From Patescibacteria group bacterium (GTDB taxonomy: Bacteria > Patescibacteriota > Minisyncoccia > Phycocordibacterales > SIBU01): a DNA stretch of 6,591 nt. Positions 1 to 5,122 of the stretch are shown here, one piece after another. Under the pieces are notes generated by a model that saw nothing but the letters and a program-made list of their open reading frames with translations, ran no database searches and was not told the DNA's origin. Each line of letters starts with the position of its first letter. Position 1 is the stretch's first letter. The translations under genes were made by a program, and so were the position numbers. The stretch spans positions 1-6,591 of the forward strand of contig JAGWZX010000036.1 in NCBI GenBank assembly GCA_018968805.1, written 5' to 3'.

Positions 1-11
1 CTTGTCATTCG

Positions 12-51
12 GCCCCGCTCGTATCGCAGGATACGCCTCGGCCTCCGGGGC
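12..51. repeat. Imperfect two-tier hairpin
   Basis: An outer 6-bp stem pairs 12-17 (GCCCCG) with 46-51 (CGGGGC). Inside it a perfect 6-bp stem pairs 20-25 (CGTATC) with 30-35 (GATACG) around a GCAG loop; the right side carries a 10-nt unpaired bulge (36-45). The pairing is read directly from the sequence. The element is GC-rich, unlike the AT-rich DNA just to its right, and no T-run follows it on either strand, so it does not look like a classical intrinsic terminator. It may be part of a repeated extragenic element or a structured RNA. Confidence 0.45.
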
Positions 52-63
52 TTCGGTTCGCAC

Positions 64-77
64 GGCGGGAAACCGCC
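64..77. repeat. Perfect hairpin with GAAA tetraloop
   Basis: GGCGG (64-68) and CCGCC (73-77) form a 5-bp all-GC stem closed by GAAA, a GNRA-class tetraloop when read on the plus strand. It follows the larger hairpin at 12-51 by 12 nt. GNRA loops are typical of folded RNAs, which hints that the plus strand is the transcribed one, but this is inference from one small stem. Confidence 0.4.
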
Positions 78-115
78 TCGCTACGCCATTCATTTTGAGA
101 TGAGTTCTAGCAAAA

Positions 116-121
116 ATTATA
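116..121 (-). promoter_or_regulatory. Candidate -10 hexamer TATAAT reading leftward
   Basis: The minus strand carries an exact TATAAT at 121-116 in AT-rich DNA between msrB and the left-edge element. The position 17 nt upstream (144-139) reads TGTACC, only three of six matches to TTGACA, and a TTGTGT (147-142) is 20 nt away, so no convincing -35 is visible. If used, transcription would begin near 109 and read into the short minus-strand frame and the hairpins. Confidence 0.25.
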
Positions 122-178
122 CAACAAATAAAGCCGGGGGTACACAAAAACGGTGGATAGTGATAAGTCCCGATTAAT

Positions 179-209
179 AGCCGTAAAATGGCCGGACTGA
201 GCCGTAAAA
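179..209. repeat. 10-nt direct repeat, AGCCGTAAAA twice
   Basis: AGCCGTAAAA occurs at 179-188 and again at 200-209, start-to-start distance 21 nt, just beyond the msrB stop codon. Two helical turns of spacing would suit a dimeric DNA-binding protein, but two copies of ten bases are weak evidence. I see no strong intrinsic terminator after msrB. Confidence 0.3.
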
Positions 210-213
210 CTGG

Positions 214-603
214 TCATTTCCGCTCTGTCAAATTAAGACAGACCGAATTTATGCAAAAATGCTTGCCCGTTCCTGAAACACTATCGTCAAATATGTGCCC
301 TAAATGCGAACCACACTTTCCGCAGACGACTTCAGTCCGACGCATGCCATGCGAATTGTCATCGCGGAATACAACCGAACCAGGAATAGCCTCTTCAAAA
401 GACGGCCAGCCCTTGAGAGATTCGATTCCTCCATCAAATTTGGAGTCCGAAGAAAACAGAGGATTGCCGCAAGCGGCGCAGTTGTACGCGCCTTGCCGCG
501 ACTCATAAAGGGGTTTGCCGGAAAACGGCGCCTCCGTGCCTTTCTCCCGTAAAACTTTGTACTGTTCCGGTGTCAGTTTTTTCTTAAATTCGTCTTCGTT
601 CAT
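214..603 (-). CDS. msrB: Peptide-methionine (R)-S-oxide reductase MsrB
   Basis: Reduces the R-epimer of methionine sulfoxide in oxidised proteins, normally in the cytosol with thioredoxin. The 129-aa length is standard for a single-domain MsrB. Two zinc-binding CxxC pairs are visible (C42/C45 in NCAACG, C94/C97 in CGKCGSHLGHIF), followed by GTGKHFCINS with the predicted catalytic C117; the usual RYC is HFC here. The signature GWPSF is at 65-69. The loop before it reads FDGGIESLKGWPSF, a few residues longer than the common FDSGxGWPSF, and lacks the resolving Cys many MsrBs carry there; C122, five residues after C117, is an extra cysteine. The ATG at 603 is 7 nt after the msrA stop and has no clear Shine-Dalgarno, so translation is probably coupled to msrA. 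The family call is firm. Confidence 0.96.
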   Translation of the reverse strand: MNEDEFKKKLTPEQYKVLREKGTEAPFSGKPLYESRQGAYNCAACGNPLFSSDSKFDGGIESLKGWPSFEEAIPGSVVFRDDNSHGMRRTEVVCGKCGSHLGHIFDDSVSGTGKHFCINSVCLNLTERK

Positions 604-610
604 AATTCAA

Positions 611-1159
611 TTATGATTTCGTACCTTTATTTAGCAACAATTCGGCAAATTCTTTTTTCACTTTTTCAAGTTTCGGATTGATGATAATTTCGCAATAAGG
701 ATTGCCGGGATGCGCGGCGTAATAATTTTTATGGTAATCTTCGGCTTCGTAAAAAGTGGTTAGCGGTTCAAGACTGGTAATGACGGGCTCACCGAATTTA
801 CCGGATTGATTGATATCATCAATAAACTTCCGTGCTTCTTCTTTTTGCGCTTCCGTTGCGTAAAAGATGACCGAACGATACCGCTCGCCCACATCATTAC
901 CCTGGCGATTGACGCTGGTCGGGTCGTGGCTGGCAAACAAAACCGTCAACAAATCGTGGTAGCGGATTTGTTTCGGGTCATATTCAATCCGAATAACTTC
1001 GGCGTGGCCGGTCCGGCCGCCGCTAACTTCTTCGTAACTGGGATTTCTGAGCGTGCCGCCGGCATAACCGGGCAACACCGACTTGACGCCCCTAAGCATT
1101 TTGAACACCGCCTCCGTGCACCAAAAGCAACCTCCGCCGAATACCGCGACTTCGTCCAT
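611..1159 (-). CDS. msrA: Peptide-methionine (S)-S-oxide reductase MsrA
   Basis: Reduces the S-epimer of methionine sulfoxide, complementing MsrB encoded just downstream. The 182-aa protein begins directly with the catalytic segment: GGCFWC at residues 9-14 with C11 the nucleophile, then GYAGG (31-35), HAEV (52-55), the conserved HDPTSVNRQGNDVGERYRS (78-96) and YHKNYYAAHPGNPYC (142-156). C156 in NPYC is a likely partner cysteine; C14 of GCFWC is another. No signal peptide is present, so it is cytosolic. The ATG at 1159 is 2 nt after the stop of the membrane-protein gene and is preceded by AAGGA with a 6-nt spacer, the clearest ribosome binding site in the window. The gene order msrA then msrB matches many bacteria, where the two are adjacent or fused. 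Confidence 0.97.
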   Translation of the reverse strand: MDEVAVFGGGCFWCTEAVFKMLRGVKSVLPGYAGGTLRNPSYEEVSGGRTGHAEVIRIEYDPKQIRYHDLLTVLFASHDPTSVNRQGNDVGERYRSVIFYATEAQKEEARKFIDDINQSGKFGEPVITSLEPLTTFYEAEDYHKNYYAAHPGNPYCEIIINPKLEKVKKEFAELLLNKGTKS

Positions 1160-1161
1160 AG

Positions 1162-1617
1162 TTAGTCCTTAACACAAACGCCGCCCGTATCGGGAATACG
1201 ATTCAAAATACAATGATAGCCGGTCGGACAGGTCGGAGCGTTTCTGATAAAACCGCCGCAACGAATCTGCGGAGGGTTGTAAAACTCGGCCTGACTAAGT
1301 ACGTCGCGATATTCGCCATATTGAACGCCAATGTAAAAACCGAGGCAAAGCGTTGCCAGAAAAACAATAACCGCGAGCAATTTGGAGTACCATGTGACTT
1401 TGTTCCATTCAATGGCCATATGCTTATTATAACGTTCTTTGATTTTTTCGTATATAAGCAGATCAACGCCCAAAAGTTCCAGTCCGATAAACATCAGCCA
1501 CGAACCCGGAGTGAAGGGAGTAATGAGCGCCAGGAAACCGACCAGCAAAAGGAAAATGCCGAGGGCTTTGCCTAACCTGGGATTAACGGAAGCGAAACGT
1601 TTCGCAAATCGTCTCAT
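1162..1617 (-). CDS. Small membrane protein, PGPGW-like helices plus exported four-cysteine domain
   Basis: A 151-aa protein of unknown function. After a basic N-terminus (MRRFAKRF) come two close hydrophobic helices, about 18-34 and 38-56, joined by TPFTPGSW; this resembles the PGPGW family of small bacterial membrane proteins (PLPGPGW-type turn followed by a GLxLL helix). A charged loop (57-77, EKIKERYNKH) leads to a third helix (79-99). The remaining 50 residues hold four cysteines (C120, C130, C136, C148) in CGGF...CPTGYHC...PDTGGVC. By the positive-inside rule the N-terminus and loop are inside and the Cys-rich tail outside, where two disulfides could form (inference). The start is taken at ATG 1617, 5 nt past the rlmB stop, because an upstream in-frame start at 1689 would add 24 residues lying inside rlmB without family-like features. 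It ends 2 nt before msrA, so it belongs to the same operon. Confidence 0.75.
   Translation of the reverse strand: MRRFAKRFASVNPRLGKALGIFLLLVGFLALITPFTPGSWLMFIGLELLGVDLLIYEKIKERYNKHMAIEWNKVTWYSKLLAVIVFLATLCLGFYIGVQYGEYRDVLSQAEFYNPPQIRCGGFIRNAPTCPTGYHCILNRIPDTGGVCVKD
1166..1170 (-). promoter_or_regulatory. Shine-Dalgarno site of msrA
   Basis: The minus strand reads AAGGA CTAACT ATG, a good anti-16S match with a 6-nt spacer. It overlaps the last codons of the upstream membrane-protein gene, whose TAA is at 1164-1162. It fixes the msrA start at 1159 and contrasts with the other genes here, which lack an equally good site. Confidence 0.6.
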
Positions 1618-1621
1618 TGTA

Positions 1622-2353
1622 CTATCGCAGAGCTTGAGCGTGTTTCGCGCTCCAAGCGTAAAACGCGACGGAAGCGGCAGCGGCGGCATTGAGCGACTCG
1701 CATTTCGGCGACATGGGAATGGAGAGCAATTTATCGCACAGTTCGCGAGTTTTCTCGCGAATGCCTTCCGCTTCGGCGCCGATTATGAAAAGCGATGGCA
1801 AAACGAATTCCTCTTTGGTTACAACGTATTTTGCCCCGCCAGCCAAACCGTACGCAAAAAATCCCCGTTCTTTCAAGTCGCGCACCGCGGTGTTCACATT
1901 GCCGATGGAAATCAGAGGAATACTAAAAACCATGCCCGCGGACGCTTTAACCGCCGCGCCGGTTACCTGCGCTCCCCTGCGTTCCGGAATGAGCACGCCA
2001 GAAACTCCAAAGGCCGCCGCGCTACGGATAATCGCGCCTACGTTCTGGGGATCCTGCAGTTCATCAAGAACAACCAGCGATGTATCCGGTCCGATTTTAA
2101 GGCTAGCCGCAAAATCAGCGTACGACCTCATAAGCTTGGGAAGTAAAACCGACGCCGCAATACCCTGATGAACTTCCATGGAAATCTCCCGAGGCATTCT
2201 TCGCGTAAGTGATATGCCCAGGGCTTTCGCCAAAGCAAACAGAGCAGAATCACCGCCGACGTTCTCCAAAAACAATTCAGAAACCGTATCGGGCGAATTC
2301 CGCAATGCTTCCTCGACCGCGTGCCTGCCATAGATGAAAATTTTTTCGGCCAT
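1622..2353 (-). CDS. rlmB: TrmH/SpoU-family 23S rRNA 2'-O-methyltransferase, RlmB-like
   Basis: A SPOUT-fold methyltransferase, likely methylating the 2'-OH of a 23S rRNA guanosine (G2251 in E. coli numbering for RlmB). The 243-aa form has the RlmB-type N-terminal substrate-binding domain (IYGRHAVEEAL, 7-17) and the three SpoU motifs: motif 1 LQDPQNVGAIIRSAAAFG (99-116, with N104 and R110), motif 2 FIIGAEAEGIR (189-199, E194), and motif 3 IPMSPKCESLNAAAA (212-226, S220, N222), which form the knotted SAM site. Length is normal for RlmB. The ATG at 2353 is preferred over a GTG at 2386: homologues begin close to IYGRHAV, and a good promoter places the transcript start at 2353. The exact rRNA position cannot be proven from sequence alone; a TrmH-like tRNA target is the alternative. 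It heads the operon with the membrane protein, msrA and msrB. Confidence 0.9.
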   Translation of the reverse strand: MAEKIFIYGRHAVEEALRNSPDTVSELFLENVGGDSALFALAKALGISLTRRMPREISMEVHQGIAASVLLPKLMRSYADFAASLKIGPDTSLVVLDELQDPQNVGAIIRSAAAFGVSGVLIPERRGAQVTGAAVKASAGMVFSIPLISIGNVNTAVRDLKERGFFAYGLAGGAKYVVTKEEFVLPSLFIIGAEAEGIREKTRELCDKLLSIPMSPKCESLNAAAAASVAFYAWSAKHAQALR

Positions 2354-2359
2354 GGCAAG

Positions 2360-2388
2360 AGTATAGCCTTCTAATCTTGTAATCACAA
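2360..2388 (-). promoter_or_regulatory. Promoter of the rlmB-msrA-msrB operon, predicted leaderless
   Basis: On the minus strand TTGTGA (2388-2383) and TATACT (2365-2360) are separated by exactly 17 nt, four and five matches to the sigma70 consensus. Six nucleotides separate the -10 box from the ATG, so +1 is expected at 2353, the A of the rlmB start codon. This predicts a leaderless mRNA and supports the ATG over the upstream GTG at 2386, which lies inside the -35 box. Confidence 0.55.
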
Positions 2389-2389
2389 G
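2376..2389. repeat. Palindrome CTTGT-AATC-ACAAG between divergent genes
   Basis: A perfect 5-bp inverted repeat with a 4-nt centre, placed almost in the middle of the 59-nt divergent spacer. Its two arms contain the -35 hexamers of the two opposing promoters (TTGTAA on plus, TTGTGA on minus). The symmetry may simply reflect back-to-back -35 boxes or may also be an operator that controls both genes together. Confidence 0.45.
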
Positions 2390-2407
2390 CAGGTGATGCT
2401 CTAATAT
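2377..2407 (+). promoter_or_regulatory. Candidate promoter of the methyltransferase gene
   Basis: TTGTAA (2377-2382) and TAATAT (2402-2407) match the sigma70 boxes at four of six positions each, with a 19-nt spacer, longer than ideal. Transcription would start about 2413-2414, on the ATG itself, again giving a leaderless message. An AGGTGA at 2391-2396 lies 16 nt from the ATG, too far for a normal Shine-Dalgarno. It is weaker than the opposing promoter. Confidence 0.35.
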
Positions 2408-2412
2408 AACTT

Positions 2413-3090
2413 ATGAAAAAGAACGCTCGTCATTTTTGGGACAAAGAGTATAAAACCGGTAGCCACCTAACCCTGTCAGACGCACCGAGCGAGGACCTGG
2501 TTAAATTCACCCGCTGGCTGATCCGCCAAAGCGGCAGAGAATTTTTGAACCCCACTGTTTCCGTTCTTGATTTAGGCTGCGGCAACGGCCGCAACCTCAT
2601 TTATCTCGCAGAACAATTTGGCTTGCGCGGCGTGGGTTACGATAGTTCACATGAGGCAGTGGCCACGGCCAAAAGACGAAGCGGCAACCTGCCGATTACC
2701 TATGAAGTTCGTTCCGTCGGTAAATCTCTGCCTCTTCCCGACAAGTCGCAAACATTGGTCCTAGACATGATGACTTCGCATTTTCTTTCAGCGAAAGAAC
2801 GCGAACTTTTGGGGAATGAGATCTCGCGGTTGCTTAAACCGGGAGGTTGGCTTTTTTGGAAAACTTTTTTACGCGACGGCGACCGGCACGCCGAACGGCT
2901 TCTGCGCGAATATCCAACCGACGAATCCGGTTCATACATCCACCCGGAATTCGGCGCGACCGAACACGTCTTTACCGAAGAGGAAGCACGGACGGCACTG
3001 AATAACCGCTTCATCATACACAAAATCACCAAATCCCATAATCCCGACAAGCGCCGCAGTATGTCGCTCTATGCCAAAAAAGCAGGCTGA
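2413..3090 (+). CDS. Class I SAM-dependent methyltransferase, TehB-like
   Basis: A 225-aa cytosolic methyltransferase of the Rossmann (Methyltransf_11/25) type. The N-terminus has HFWDKEYKTG (7-16), a motif shared with TehB-like tellurite/thiol methyltransferases. Motif I is VLDLGCGNGRN (51-61), the motif II acidic residue is D77 in VGYDSS, the post-II region is LPLPDKSQTLVLDMM (106-120), and motif III is LLKPGGWLFW (140-149). These form the SAM site; substrate residues are not recognisable, so small molecule, thiol or oxyanion targets all remain possible. It is the only plus-strand gene, divergent from rlmB across 59 nt, and its TGA (3088-3090) touches the stop codon of the convergent GH130 gene. 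It is probably monocistronic. The class is firm, the substrate unknown. Confidence 0.9.
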   Translation: MKKNARHFWDKEYKTGSHLTLSDAPSEDLVKFTRWLIRQSGREFLNPTVSVLDLGCGNGRNLIYLAEQFGLRGVGYDSSHEAVATAKRRSGNLPITYEVRSVGKSLPLPDKSQTLVLDMMTSHFLSAKERELLGNEISRLLKPGGWLFWKTFLRDGDRHAERLLREYPTDESGSYIHPEFGATEHVFTEEEARTALNNRFIIHKITKSHNPDKRRSMSLYAKKAG

Positions 3091-5004
3091 TTACCGCGTG
3101 AGCGCCCGAAGTAACACTTCAAGTTTCATCGTGGCCACGCCGCAAACCTGATCGGCGCCGCCGTAATAGACGAATATAGTGCCGTCGCGCTCAATCATGC
3201 CGCAGGGAAAGACCACATTATTGACCAGACCGAAACGTTCGTAATCGGTTTCCGGCTCGAAAATCGGATCGGTTGAACGAGCTAAGAGCACGGTGGGATC
3301 TTTCAGATCCAGAAGCGCCGCCCCTACGCGATATGTATGATGACCGCGTGAAATCGCATGGTACAAAAGTAGCCAGCCTTTTTTGGTTTTAAGGGGCGGC
3401 GCGGTAATGCCGACCTTTACGCTGTCCCAGGAACCCGGCCGAGGCCCGAGAACGCGGATGCAGGTGTCCACCTTATCTTTGTTGAAATTAAGTGAATTTA
3501 AATAATCGCCGCAAATATCGGTGCCGACGCGATGCAAAACAAAATACTTGCCGCCTATTCTTTCCGAAAAAATACACGCGTCTTTATCGTCAACGCCCGG
3601 TGGCGTAATCAACACCGGCTTGGCCCAATTAAAACGCCTCGCCAAAAAATCTTTCAGGGTAATAGACGTGGCGGCCACCCGCGGCGGTCCGATACCGTCG
3701 AATGCCGTGTAGCACATGTAAATCCGGTCTTCTATTTTCGTAAGGCGCGGATCTTCACAGCCGGAATTCGCGCCTTCGATTTTTTTCATTTCAAACGGCT
3801 CCCGCGGCGCGTAAACGGGGTCGGGAAAACGTTCCGAAACGGTAAACCCGTCAACGGTCGTGGCATAACCAATGCTTGAAGTGTTATCCTCGGCAATGGC
3901 ACGATACAGAAGATGCGTCGTACCCTTGAAGCGCAAGGCCGCCGGATTCAACACCGCTTTCTTTTCGAATGTATGGGTGGCATTTGGAGAAAGAATGGGA
4001 TTTCCGGAGAAGCGCGAAAGATGCCAGTCGGGAGTTTTGTCCGGACACATGCTGGAAACAAGATCGGTGAGATTGACGGCGGCGCGGCAGCCGGTAGTGT
4101 CGGCCGCGCCGTAAAAAATCTCCAAAGTGTCGCCCGAAACAAGCGCTCCGGAAGGAAAAATCACGTTGTTGACGTAGCCGGACAATTCGTACTGTTCCTC
4201 CGGCGCGAGGATCGGCCCTTTGCTACGGCCGATAATTTTGCGTGGGTTTTCCAAATCAAGCAAAAGCGCCTCAATGCCGAAGACGCGCGGGCCGCCGCCG
4301 GTAAAGTAGTTTTCAATGTGCGCGTACAAAAGGAGCCAACCGTGCTTGGTCTTTACGGGCGCCGCGCCGACCTCTACATGATCCGCGTCGGAGCGGCGCG
4401 GGTCAATCGCGCACGAATCGAGTCTTTCCTCAAAACCATTCCAAAAATCTTTCGACCAAAAGTCTTCAATGTGGTCGGCTTGCGCAATAACCATTTTGGC
4501 CGGTGGCTGGTCGGTATGCGCGGAAAAAATCGCCGTCACCTTGCCGTTCACTCGCTCCGGAAAAAGGGCCATGGCTTTGGCGTTGAAGGGTGTTACGAGG
4601 TGCCGCTCGGATATATTTTTTAAATCTTTAGAAACAGCCGCCGCTACCCGAATACCGCTCGCTTCAAACGGATACTTCGCCAAAGCGGTATAAAAAATGT
4701 AATACGCGCCTTCAAAGAAAGTAACGCGCGGATCTTCACAGCCGAATTTTTCCCACTCTTCCTTCGGCTCGATGAAGGGAAGATGCTTTTCAAAATGCCT
4801 TCCGTCACGACTCGCGGTAATGCCGATCGTAGAAATCTGATTCGGGGTCTTTAACACGTCCCGACTGGAAATAGCCCGATAAACAAGATAGGTGGTGCGG
4901 CCGCGTTTGACAGGAGAAGGATTAAACGCGGCGAACGCGTCGAAGTAACGCTCGCGGCTGGGCACTAAAATGGGATTGTGGCTTGAACGCCTGACGACAA
5001 ACAT
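3091..5004 (-). CDS. Tandem GH130 protein: two fused beta-mannoside phosphorylase/glycosidase domains
   Basis: A 637-aa protein with two complete five-bladed-propeller GH130 domains, A (about 1-318) and B (about 326-637); characterised GH130 enzymes are usually 300-400 aa with one domain. GH130 members phosphorolyse or hydrolyse beta-1,4- or beta-1,2-mannosides; phosphorylases release mannose 1-phosphate. Both halves have FNP/LNP, YRA (42-44 and 367-369), IGITAS/IGYATT, the catalytic-acid motif GCEDPR (D91 and D418), KTKxGWLLLY (218-227, 539-548), NNVxFPxG and YGxAD. Domain B keeps LHR (490-492) and LLLYH; A reads IFSAH and LLLYAH instead, with a longer YFTGGGPRVFGIEALLLD stretch, so the domains probably differ in specificity or only one is fully active. 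No signal peptide or membrane helix is visible, so it is likely cytosolic. The ATG at 5004 lies 118 nt after the single-domain GH130 gene and lacks a clear Shine-Dalgarno. Substrate unknown. Confidence 0.88.
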   Translation of the reverse strand: MFVVRRSSHNPILVPSRERYFDAFAAFNPSPVKRGRTTYLVYRAISSRDVLKTPNQISTIGITASRDGRHFEKHLPFIEPKEEWEKFGCEDPRVTFFEGAYYIFYTALAKYPFEASGIRVAAAVSKDLKNISERHLVTPFNAKAMALFPERVNGKVTAIFSAHTDQPPAKMVIAQADHIEDFWSKDFWNGFEERLDSCAIDPRRSDADHVEVGAAPVKTKHGWLLLYAHIENYFTGGGPRVFGIEALLLDLENPRKIIGRSKGPILAPEEQYELSGYVNNVIFPSGALVSGDTLEIFYGAADTTGCRAAVNLTDLVSSMCPDKTPDWHLSRFSGNPILSPNATHTFEKKAVLNPAALRFKGTTHLLYRAIAEDNTSSIGYATTVDGFTVSERFPDPVYAPREPFEMKKIEGANSGCEDPRLTKIEDRIYMCYTAFDGIGPPRVAATSITLKDFLARRFNWAKPVLITPPGVDDKDACIFSERIGGKYFVLHRVGTDICGDYLNSLNFNKDKVDTCIRVLGPRPGSWDSVKVGITAPPLKTKKGWLLLYHAISRGHHTYRVGAALLDLKDPTVLLARSTDPIFEPETDYERFGLVNNVVFPCGMIERDGTIFVYYGGADQVCGVATMKLEVLLRALTR

Positions 5005-5122
5005 GGCGGTAATAATAATTTCTAATTTTTAATGCCTAATCCTGATAATATGTCTGCGTTTGAGAAACTATTTTCCAGTTAGAATTTTCCGCTAAAACGG
5101 GTCTTGGACTGAAACATTTATC
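5005..5122 (-). promoter_or_regulatory. AT-rich spacer between the two GH130 genes, with a candidate -10 box
   Basis: This is the longest spacer inside the minus-strand mannoside block. It contains TATTAT on the minus strand (5050-5045, five of six matches to TATAAT), which would give a leader of about 34 nt, but the position 17 nt upstream reads AAATAG, so there is no good -35. I find no hairpin followed by a T-run that would terminate the upstream gene. The tandem gene may have its own promoter or be read through from upstream. Confidence 0.25.

Larger units (their letters stand above)
1..93 (-). other. Short minus-strand open frame running off the left edge, possibly a repeat-derived spurious ORF
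   Basis: From an ATG at 93-91 the minus strand stays open for 31 codons to the window edge (MNGVARRF... ending ...AIRAGPNDK), rich in Ala, Arg, Glu and Pro. I recognise no domain. A TATAAT hexamer lies 22 nt upstream (116-121). The same DNA folds into two strong hairpins (12-51 and 64-77), so the open frame may be a by-product of a structured or repetitive element; peptides of this composition recur in my memory as dubious hypothetical proteins in environmental genomes, but I cannot verify that here. It could also be the N-terminus of a real gene lying to the left. Confidence 0.25.

Noticed and set aside
40..65. GGTTCG near the left edge as a tRNA T-loop
   Set aside because: The surrounding bases do not form T-arm, anticodon or acceptor stems; the pairing seen belongs to the other hairpins.
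188..552. Plus-strand open frames over msrB
   Set aside because: They are antisense to the zinc and catalytic motifs of MsrB and have no domain.
1618..1689. Upstream in-frame start adding 24 residues to the membrane protein
   Set aside because: The extension would lie inside rlmB and reads as unrelated Pro/Leu-rich sequence; MRRFAKRF at 1617 gives a normal basic N-terminus before the first helix.
1439..2146. A 235-codon plus-strand open frame opposite rlmB and the membrane-protein gene
   Set aside because: It is antisense to clear family motifs of rlmB, has low-complexity Arg/Ser/Asn-rich composition and no recognisable domain; it is a shadow of the codon structure of the other strand.
2354..2386. 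GTG start adding 11 residues to RlmB
   Set aside because: The GTG overlaps the predicted -35 box and the extra residues precede the conserved IYGRHAV start; the ATG at 2353 fits the promoter and the family.
3913..4623. A 236-codon plus-strand open frame opposite the tandem GH130 gene
   Set aside because: It lies wholly antisense to conserved GH130 motifs, is Arg-rich and shows no domain; the minus-strand gene explains the region.
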